Below, piece by piece: positions 1 to 5,003 of a DNA stretch of 6,874 nucleotides; the stretch's first letter is position 1, and every line of letters begins with the position of its first letter. This stretch comes from Calditrichota bacterium. GTDB taxonomy: Bacteria; Zhuqueibacterota; Zhuqueibacteria; Zhuqueibacterales; Geothermadaptataceae. The translations under genes and the position numbers were made by a program. Location of the stretch: contig QQUM01000700.1 in the NCBI GenBank assembly GCA_008501545.1, positions 1-6,874 on the forward strand, in the 5' to 3' direction. The notes beneath the pieces were generated by a model. That model worked only from the letters and a program-made list of their open reading frames with translations, made no database searches and had not been told where the DNA came from.

Positions 1-495
1 ATCAGCAGTCTCATCGCAATGCTGGAATTGACGGTTCGTACGCTTATTGACTTTGGGTGGTCGCGCAAAAAAGCAACCGTTTTTGCCTGGTTTGCCGGCT
101 TCCTCCTCGGTGCACCTTCAGCAGTAAATCTTACCTTTTTTCAGAATCAGGACTGGGTGTGGGGAGTCGGATTGCTGGTGAGCGGTTTTTTTGTGGCATT
201 CGCGGCTCGAAAAGCGGGGCCAAACTATTTTCGTGAAAACTTCGTCAACACAGAAGGCAATGATTTTCGTGTGGGATCATGGTACGATTTTATCATCGCA
301 TATGTCATTCCTTTGGAATTCGCAGTTTTGGTCATGTGGTGGTTTTATCAGGCGATCAATGTTTATCATCCGGATTCATGGTGGAACCCGATGGAGCCAT
401 TCAGTGTCGGCACCTGCATTGCGCAATGGGGCCTGGTGATTTTGGTATTTGTTATTTTTAATAAGAAATTGTATCGTAAGGCCTTGGAGAAATGA
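1..495 (+). CDS. NSS-family sodium-dependent transporter, C-terminal part (likely MetP-like)
   Basis: The frame is open from base 1, so this is the last 164 residues of a longer gene whose start lies outside the window. Neurotransmitter:sodium symporters (NSS/SNF family) are inner-membrane proteins that import amino acids with sodium. The first residues, ISSLIAMLE, resemble the family's TM8, where the adjacent Ser pair (residues 2-3) would match the LeuT Na2-site Thr/Ser; this placement is inferred. The segment TLIDFGWSRKKA is typical of bacterial SNF proteins. Four further hydrophobic segments follow, at about residues 30-49, 52-70, 95-122 and 137-156, ending in a basic tail. The small-subunit gene directly downstream points to the two-component methionine/alanine importer type (MetPS, known from Corynebacterium glutamicum). 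The substrate itself cannot be read from this fragment. The TGA stop overlaps an upstream ATG of the next gene. Confidence 0.88.
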   Translation: MSSLIAMLELTVRTLIDFGWSRKKATVFAWFAGFLLGAPSAVNLTFFQNQDWVWGVGLLVSGFFVAFAARKAGPNYFRENFVNTEGNDFRVGSWYDFIIAYVIPLEFAVLVMWWFYQAINVYHPDSWWNPMEPFSVGTCIAQWGLVILVFVIFNKKLYRKALEK

Positions 496-497
496 AT

Positions 498-602
498 ATG
501 TCTGTCAGTGCAATTATAACAATGACGATCGTGCTTCTCTTTACCTGGGGCGGGTTTATTTTGAGCCTTGCTACCGCCATCAAAAAGGAAAAAAAGAAAT
601 AA
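498..602 (+). CDS. metS: MetS-type small subunit of NSS transporter (34 aa)
   Basis: This very small gene encodes one hydrophobic helix (about residues 5-28) containing the Trp-Gly-Gly motif (W17-G18-G19) and ending in a lysine-rich tail, KKEKKK. That is the plan of the methionine/alanine importer small subunit family, found directly behind the large NSS subunit and needed for transport in the characterised MetPS system. It would sit in the inner membrane with the transporter. Two in-frame ATGs are possible. The one at 492 overlaps the transporter stop (ATGA) but is only 2 nt from the GGAG at 486-489. The one at 498 has an 8-nt spacer and gives the family-like N-terminus MSVSAII, so I chose it. 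The TAA stop is followed at once, in the same frame, by the holA ATG. Confidence 0.85.
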   Translation: MSVSAIITMTIVLLFTWGGFILSLATAIKKEKKK

Positions 603-1631
603 ATGGCCACTTTTCACATCGAAAAAGTTAAATCCGTGGACGCGCTTCCGGCGGTAATTTACCTGGCCGGAGCCGAAAATTATCTCATTGATAAACATAC
701 CCAAAAAGTTATCGATGTGTGTGTGCCACAAGATGTACGTGAATTCAATTTTGACATGCTCTACGGTACTGATGTTGATGCACGGCGTGTCATCGATATT
801 GCCAGTTCCTACCCGATGATGGCAGACAAACGATTGGTCATCGTTCGTGATATTGACAAGATGAGCACAGCAGATCAAAAGAAATTGCTTGCCTACGCTG
901 AAAAACCCAATCAAACAACATGTTTGGTTCTTATTTCCAGGGCAGCAAGTTCACGCTCGCAAACGTTAAAAAAATTTCAAGATGTAGCGGTGTATATCTC
1001 CTGCAAGCCCTTGTACGAGAACCAGGTCGGCCAATGGATTGAAAAGGAAATACGGCGCATTGGGTATCAGATCAGCCCGGATGCTTCCGCCTTTCTTGCT
1101 ATGCAGGTTGGCACTGATTTGCAAACACTTAAAAATGAGATTGATAAAATCACATTATTTTTAGGTGATAAAAAAGAGATTACCCGGGAAGTGATTGTAC
1201 AAGTTGCCGGAATGCGCAAAGAGTACACAATTTTTGCATTTCAAAATGCACTTGGTTCACGTGATCTAAAACAAGCATTATGGATTTACCACAACATTAA
1301 ATACGCTCAGTCAAATTTGGGAATAATTGCGCAACTGTCACGGTTTTTTACCAATATACTCATCGCAACAGGTTATGGAACCAGTCGACAGGAGTCTGCA
1401 GATCTGGCTAAAAAGACAAGAATGTCACCCTATTTTGTTAATGATTTACACAAGTTTAAACGCAATTACTCAACTGAAGAACTTCTTTCCGCTCTTGAAA
1501 ATATTCGCCATATCGATTATATCCTCAAACAATTCCCAGTTCACCCAGAATCAATCATGGAGTTGCTTTTCGTTCAAATTGTTAAAGGTTACCCGGCAGA
1601 TAAACTGCCGTACGCAGGAAAAATTTCTTAA
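603..1631 (+). CDS. holA: DNA polymerase III subunit delta (clamp loader)
   Basis: Delta is the subunit of the bacterial clamp-loader complex that opens the beta sliding clamp. The 342-residue length is normal for the family. N-terminal landmarks are visible: YLAGAENYLI at residues 20-29 corresponds to the degenerate nucleotide-fold region of delta, and YPMMADKRLVIVRD at 70-83 is the characteristic strand/helix region. The middle has the usual KEIRRIGYQISPDA and LQTLKNEIDKITLF segments of the lid domain. The C-terminal part (about 210-340) is the helical collar domain with the QLSRFFTNIL stretch. The ATG starts in the base after the metS stop, so translation is probably coupled. The nearest Shine-Dalgarno is AAGGA at 585-589, inside metS and rather far away (13 nt). 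No other start is better supported. The protein is cytosolic and essential in bacteria generally. Confidence 0.93.
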   Translation: MATFHIEKVKSVDALPAVIYLAGAENYLIDKHTQKVIDVCVPQDVREFNFDMLYGTDVDARRVIDIASSYPMMADKRLVIVRDIDKMSTADQKKLLAYAEKPNQTTCLVLISRAASSRSQTLKKFQDVAVYISCKPLYENQVGQWIEKEIRRIGYQISPDASAFLAMQVGTDLQTLKNEIDKITLFLGDKKEITREVIVQVAGMRKEYTIFAFQNALGSRDLKQALWIYHNIKYAQSNLGIIAQLSRFFTNILIATGYGTSRQESADLAKKTRMSPYFVNDLHKFKRNYSTEELLSALENIRHIDYILKQFPVHPESIMELLFVQIVKGYPADKLPYAGKIS

Positions 1632-1637
1632 AATCCA

Positions 1638-1665
1638 GGAACTTTTAATAAGCATGCATGTTCAA
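1638..1665 (+). promoter_or_regulatory. Candidate ECF (sigma-E-like) autoregulatory promoter
   Basis: GGAACTT at 1638-1644 is an exact match to the -35 element used by RpoE/AlgU-type ECF sigma factors. After a 16-bp spacer comes TTCAA at 1661-1665, similar to their -10 element. It lies between the holA stop and the start of an ECF sigma gene, where autoregulation is common. The weakness is geometry: transcription would begin near 1671-1674, inside the Shine-Dalgarno site at 1669-1674, leaving a leader of about 7-10 nt. The core GGAAC is common by chance (roughly eight times on this strand of the window), but the full GGAACTT occurs only here and at 4281. Confidence 0.45.
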
Positions 1666-1680
1666 TTCAAAGGAATTTGA

Positions 1681-2271
1681 ATGGAAGGTCGTGAAGAACA
1701 AAGCAAGGGTAAAAAACCCTCGGATGAAGAATTGATTGCACGATTTCAACAAGGCGATATCTATGCATTTGATCTCATCGTAAAACGATATAAACAACAG
1801 TTGTTAAATTTTGTTTTTCGGTTTTTGAACAACCGGGAATTGGCTGAAGATGTAGTCCAGGAAACGTTTTTACGCGTTTACCGCAAGCGACATGCTTACA
1901 AGCAAGTTGCCAAATTTTCAACCTGGATTTACACGATTGCAGGTAATTTATCACGGACAGAACTGCGGCGTCGTAAACGCCGTAAACTTTTCTCTCTCAG
2001 TGATATTGGTATGGAGGAAAAGGATTACGAAATAGCCAGTGATGAGTTCAATCCGGAAAAATATACCAACACCGTCATGCACGAAAAGATAATTCAACGC
2101 GAAATTAACAAACTTTCCAGTAAATTTCGTGAAGTTATTCTACTACGTGATGTGCAAGGGCTGGCTTATGAGGAAATCGCCGAAATAGTAAATGTCCCGC
2201 TTGGTACGGTTAAGTCACGTGTGAACCGTGCTCGCCTGCGCCTGCAAGAGCAGTTGAAAAAGAGTTTGTAA
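1681..2271 (+). CDS. ECF-family RNA polymerase sigma factor (RpoE-like)
   Basis: This 196-residue protein has the two-domain plan of group 4 (extracytoplasmic function) sigma factors. Region 2, about residues 28-102, contains DVVQETFLRVYR (57-68, core RNA polymerase binding) and FSTWIYTIAGN (79-89, -10 recognition), followed by a very basic run of Arg and Lys. Region 4, about 138-192, has the helix-turn-helix LAYEEIAEIVNVPLGTVKSR (161-180), which would read the -35 element. Regions 1.1, 3 and 1.2 are absent, as expected. The start is well placed: AAAGGA at 1669-1674 lies 6 nt before the ATG. The next gene encodes a single-pass membrane protein of anti-sigma type and the one after that an exported HtrA-like protein, so the sigma factor probably responds to an envelope signal. 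Its regulon and signal are unknown. Confidence 0.93.
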   Translation: MEGREEQSKGKKPSDEELIARFQQGDIYAFDLIVKRYKQQLLNFVFRFLNNRELAEDVVQETFLRVYRKRHAYKQVAKFSTWIYTIAGNLSRTELRRRKRRKLFSLSDIGMEEKDYEIASDEFNPEKYTNTVMHEKIIQREINKLSSKFREVILLRDVQGLAYEEIAEIVNVPLGTVKSRVNRARLRLQEQLKKSL

Positions 2272-2288
2272 TTTTATCGTATTTATAA

Positions 2289-2363
2289 ATGAAACAGCAG
2301 ATTGTTGAGGTAGAATTGAACAATCGAAAACAAAGTGAACCCGCTATGGCGGAAGGAGAATAA
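2289..2363 (+). CDS. Possible 24-residue leader ORF
   Basis: An ATG-to-TAA frame of 24 codons lies in the 120-bp gap between the sigma gene and the anti-sigma gene. Its product would be highly polar, with no hydrophobic segment. There is no Shine-Dalgarno sequence before its ATG (the preceding bases are AT-rich), and I recognise no homologue, so it may simply be chance. It is listed because it fills most of the gap, and because its last codons contain a strong ribosome-binding-like sequence (AAGGAG at 2353-2358) that is not at a usable distance from any ATG. If translated, it could influence translation of the anti-sigma gene. Confidence 0.15.
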   Translation: MKQQIVEVELNNRKQSEPAMAEGE

Positions 2364-2391
2364 ACACCCCATTTGTTACGGACTTTAAATT

Positions 2392-2994
2392 ATGCAAAAA
2401 TCTCGTGATTATGCCGAATGGTACTCCCGGTACATTGATGATGAATTATCAGCCGAAGAAAAACAGGCGTTTTTGAAGTACCTCGATGAAAATCCACAAG
2501 AAAAAGCAATTGTACAACGATTGCAATCCCTGCAACAAAATTTAGCCCAGCTGCCACCAACGGATACTTCTGAAGGTTTCGAGACAGTTTTGCGTACTCG
2601 AATTCAAATTGAGAAGAAAATCGGGTATGGTGCAATTCACACATTTTTTCAGCGATGGCGAATGCCATTTTTAGGATTTGCAACGGCACTTGTTGTATTT
2701 CTCGTTTTTTCTGGTCTGAAAGGCATTCGCTGGGATGGTATGCCAACTGACGAGACCGCTGTTAACCACGCCTCCATGCAGAATTCTCTGTCCCTGCCGG
2801 CTTCCAATATCAATTATACACTCGATCAATTTATTGCCTCGCCATCCTATTCTACCGATGCGGCATCGATTCATTATCAACCGGCAGAAGATGAAACGAT
2901 GAATAAAAATCAGGGTGTTGTGGTTGATTCGACGGGAAAAATCAAGCAGGAAACAACAAAAACAATTCCTGAAAATTTGCAATTGTCCTATTAG
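2392..2994 (+). CDS. Single-pass membrane anti-sigma-like protein without zinc-binding residues
   Basis: This 200-residue protein has a cytosolic N-terminal part (1-90), one transmembrane helix (about 91-109) and a polar C-terminal part of about 90 residues predicted to be periplasmic. The N-terminal segment YSRYIDDELSAEEKQAFLKYL (11-31) has the pattern of the anti-sigma helical domain, in which a 'Y-hD-ELS-EE' helix pair precedes a second helix block. The usual zinc motif (HxxxCxxC) is missing and the protein has no cysteine at all. Its position directly after an ECF sigma gene is the main reason for the call: it should hold the sigma factor at the membrane until released by regulated proteolysis. 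The ATG is the first possible start, since an in-frame TAA lies at 2386-2388. It has only a weak GGA (2380-2382) as ribosome site. The C-terminus ends in Leu-Ser-Tyr. Confidence 0.75.
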   Translation: MQKSRDYAEWYSRYIDDELSAEEKQAFLKYLDENPQEKAIVQRLQSLQQNLAQLPPTDTSEGFETVLRTRIQIEKKIGYGAIHTFFQRWRMPFLGFATALVVFLVFSGLKGIRWDGMPTDETAVNHASMQNSLSLPASNINYTLDQFIASPSYSTDAASIHYQPAEDETMNKNQGVVVDSTGKIKQETTKTIPENLQLSY

Positions 2995-3012
2995 AAGGCA
3001 CTGGAACCGTTT

Positions 3013-4194
3013 ATGTTAAACACAAAATTTTCATTCGTCATTTGCCTGTTTCTGGGGATGCATGTTCCTGCATTTTCTCAATCTATTCTCTCAAATCTTG
3101 ATGCGGAAATAAACGAAATTGTCGAACAAATCAAGCCATCTGTGGTGACGGTTTCTGCTTTGATTCCGCGTGTAAATAATAAAGAAGAGAAATCCCTGTT
3201 TTCATTCTTTGGTGATTCCGAATCGAATACGGCCGATACGTTGCATGCGCCAATTACGAACATTGGCACAGGAATCGTTTTGCATGAACAAGGATATGTG
3301 GTCACAAAGAGCAGCGTCGTGGCTGGAGCAGATTTTATTTACGTACAGTTTGATAAAGACACGATTTACCTGGCAGATTTTTTGGGATTTGATCGCAAGA
3401 AGTCGATTGCACTGTTGCGGATTGATGCGCCGGGCCTGATTCCGTTAAAAATCGGTGATCCGGATCTTCTCCGGGCCGGTTCATGGACTGTGCTCGTCGG
3501 CAATTCACTGGGGATCGCCAGCTCGGTGAGTCTCGGCAATGTGAATCTGGTTCATCCTGATGGATTATTGCAGATCGCAGTCAATACTTCTCCGGGAAAC
3601 AATGGATCGCCCGTTATGAATTCGCGTGGGCAGGTTATTGGTATGGTTTCGGGACGATTGACCTTGGCGACAGGCAAAAAAACAGGAGGGGCAAGCGGCA
3701 CGGAATGCGCATTGGTGACGCCCATCGATCAAATACTCGATGCGTGTACGCGTATTGGCGACGAATATCACAGAAATCACGGATGGATCGGAATTACAGT
3801 GAAACCGTATGAAGACAAGTATCCGAAGGTTGTCACCGTTTACGATGGTTCTCCGGCCGATAAATCCGGTCTTAAAAAAGGGGATGTTTTAATGCAGGTT
3901 GATACAACAGCCATGCAAAATTTTTTTGACTTAAGAAAGATAATGCAAAACGCCAAGCCCGGAAAAGACTTGACGCTCCATATAAAAAGGAATGGTGAGC
4001 CGCTCGTGTTAAATTTGACAACGTCGCAGATGCCGGTTGTCCCCGATTTTTCAGATTTGAAACCTGAAATTGCCAGTGAGCCGGACGCCTTCATGCAAAA
4101 CAATCGTGTTAAACCACGGCAATTTGAACAAAGAATGCTGATGATGGAGCGGCAAATTCAATCATTAAAAAATCAATTGAATAAATTGAAATAA
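3013..4194 (+). CDS. Exported HtrA/Deg-like protein with one PDZ domain; catalytic triad lost (pseudoprotease)
   Basis: The 393-residue product has a signal peptide (about 1-23, ending AFSQS), a trypsin-like domain (about 30-245), one PDZ domain (about 257-338) and a C-terminal coiled-coil-like tail (about 367-393). HtrA landmarks are clear: GTGIVLHEQGYVVT before the histidine loop, ALLRI after the aspartate position, AGSWTVLVGNSLG, and the nucleophile loop. All three catalytic positions are changed: TNNHVV reads TKSSVV (Ser101 for His), the Asp of DLALL is Ser131 (SIALL), and GNSGGP reads GNNGSP (Asn197 for Ser, Ser199 for Gly). The frame is intact, so this is a folded but probably inactive relative rather than a decayed gene. 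It follows the sigma/anti-sigma pair after 18 bp, likely in one operon, where RpoE-type systems often have DegS- or MucD-like proteases. It probably acts in the periplasm as a binding or sensing protein; that role is inferred. Its ribosome site is modest (GAAGG at 2994-2998). Confidence 0.87.
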   Translation: MLNTKFSFVICLFLGMHVPAFSQSILSNLDAEINEIVEQIKPSVVTVSALIPRVNNKEEKSLFSFFGDSESNTADTLHAPITNIGTGIVLHEQGYVVTKSSVVAGADFIYVQFDKDTIYLADFLGFDRKKSIALLRIDAPGLIPLKIGDPDLLRAGSWTVLVGNSLGIASSVSLGNVNLVHPDGLLQIAVNTSPGNNGSPVMNSRGQVIGMVSGRLTLATGKKTGGASGTECALVTPIDQILDACTRIGDEYHRNHGWIGITVKPYEDKYPKVVTVYDGSPADKSGLKKGDVLMQVDTTAMQNFFDLRKIMQNAKPGKDLTLHIKRNGEPLVLNLTTSQMPVVPDFSDLKPEIASEPDAFMQNNRVKPRQFEQRMLMMERQIQSLKNQLNKLK

Positions 4195-4206
4195 CAGCTG
4201 GTTATT
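4190..4206. terminator. Small hairpin spanning the two convergent stop codons
   Basis: AATAAC (4190-4195) and GTTATT (4201-4206) can pair around the 5-base loop AGCTG. Each arm contains the TAA stop of one of the two converging genes, which are only 7 bp apart. The stem is short and AT-rich and has no clean T-run on the plus-strand side. A role as a shared bidirectional terminator is possible but weakly supported. Confidence 0.2.
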
Positions 4207-4873
4207 CTACACCCTCGTTTTTCAGATCCTCCAGTTCGCCCATAGGCACTTCTGTGAGCGCATTCTCAAGTCGTTCGTACGGAACTTTTCTTCCCTTGAC
4301 ATTCACGACGAATCGGTTGCCGATAATCGTGCTGATTTCTCCTGTCTGCCGCAATGTATTGTATTTTTTGTGGGCTTTGTTTCCCTTTAAAGTAAATGTC
4401 TGTTCAATTTCATTTTCCGTTTCACGATCGATTTCTGCGTTAAGCCATGCTGCTGAAGCCATTGCCATCATGCCTTTCATCGTTCCCATATCGGTTATGG
4501 TGATCGTCATGCTACCGTTGTCGTCATCATAATCCGCACTGGCCATGCTTACTTTTATGCCGAATCCTCCGGTTTTTTCCCCTTTAAAGTTCGAACCATC
4601 CATGCCATCAACTTCTTTTGGCAGTAATGCACGCAGTTTCCGAAAATTTACAGGCTCAACTTTGTCACCACCCGACATCATTTGTTGCATTTGTGACATG
4701 GCATCGTTTAGATTCATTTCTTCGCCATTGTTTTGTTGGAAGGAATTGTCCTCGTTGATATTTTGTTCCTCAGTTTGTTCCGATGCGTTTTCAGTTTCTT
4801 CACTACCGGAACCGCAGGCGACGAACAAAAGTGACAGGGCAACAAGGCTTATGAGAAACAATCTTGTGAGCAT
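4202..4873 (-). CDS. Uncharacterised acidic, Met-rich lipoprotein
   Basis: The 223-residue product begins with a lipoprotein signal peptide: LLFVAC gives a lipobox with Cys20 as the lipidated residue. Gly at +2 is not an inner-membrane retention signal, so the outer membrane is the likely destination. Residues 21-70 form an acidic, Asn/Gln/Met-rich linker containing MSQMQQMM (59-66). A folded domain follows (about 74-220), with VNFRKLRALLPKEVDG, a beta-rich SMTITITDMG stretch, a hydrophobic Met/Ala helix (131-144) and IGNRFVVNVKG near the end. I have the impression of a conserved domain of unknown function but cannot name it. An excellent AGGAGG (plus-strand 4879-4884) lies 5 nt from the ATG and fixes the start. 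It converges on the HtrA-like gene and diverges from ispH, so it is probably transcribed alone. Confidence 0.85.
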   Translation of the reverse strand: MLTRLFLISLVALSLLFVACGSGSEETENASEQTEEQNINEDNSFQQNNGEEMNLNDAMSQMQQMMSGGDKVEPVNFRKLRALLPKEVDGMDGSNFKGEKTGGFGIKVSMASADYDDDNGSMTITITDMGTMKGMMAMASAAWLNAEIDRETENEIEQTFTLKGNKAHKKYNTLRQTGEISTIIGNRFVVNVKGRKVPYERLENALTEVPMGELEDLKNEGVE

Positions 4874-4912
4874 GAAAACCTCCTGTGTTAATTTAAATCA
4901 ATTTGAGTTTAT

Positions 4913-4940
4913 CTGATATTTTCTTTTAATTATTTTTCAA
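4913..4940 (-). promoter_or_regulatory. Weak candidate sigma-70-type promoter for the lipoprotein gene
   Basis: On the minus strand, TTGAAA (plus 4935-4940) and TATCAG (plus 4913-4918) are separated by 16 bp, about 40 bp upstream of the lipoprotein ATG in the AT-rich divergent gap with ispH. The match is imperfect (5/6 and 4/6). In a lineage with unknown promoter rules this is only suggestive. For ispH on the other strand I see only a TATAGA-like -10 (4979-4984) without a convincing -35. Confidence 0.25.
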
Positions 4941-5003
4941 GTTACGGATTTCTTTAATTTATGCAACAGTAAGTTTTTTATAGATCGTCGTGAAAGGAAA
5001 CAA

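Noticed and set aside
366..914. 182-codon open frame on the minus strand across the transporter end, metS and holA start
   Set aside because: It lies opposite three recognised genes, has no family resemblance and shows the Cys/His-rich, low-quality composition of an antisense shadow.
1632..1680. Intrinsic terminator between holA and the sigma gene
   Set aside because: No stable hairpin with a T-run is visible; the GCATGCATG stretch is only a short palindrome.
3003..3030. GGAAC core at the start of the HtrA-like gene as an internal ECF promoter
   Set aside because: Only the five-base core matches, and any transcript would start inside the coding sequence.
3013..4194. HtrA-like gene as a decaying pseudogene
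   Set aside because: The frame is full length with an intact signal peptide, PDZ domain and coiled-coil tail and no frameshift or stop; the changes are confined to catalytic positions, which fits a pseudoprotease better.
4281..4306. GGAACTT followed by TTCAC on the plus strand, resembling a sigma-E promoter
   Set aside because: It lies inside the minus-strand lipoprotein coding region, would drive antisense transcription, and its -10 match is poor; probably chance.
4545..4916. 123-codon plus-strand frame opposite the lipoprotein
   Set aside because: The minus-strand gene has a lipobox, a strong ribosome site and a coherent domain; the opposite frame has none of these.
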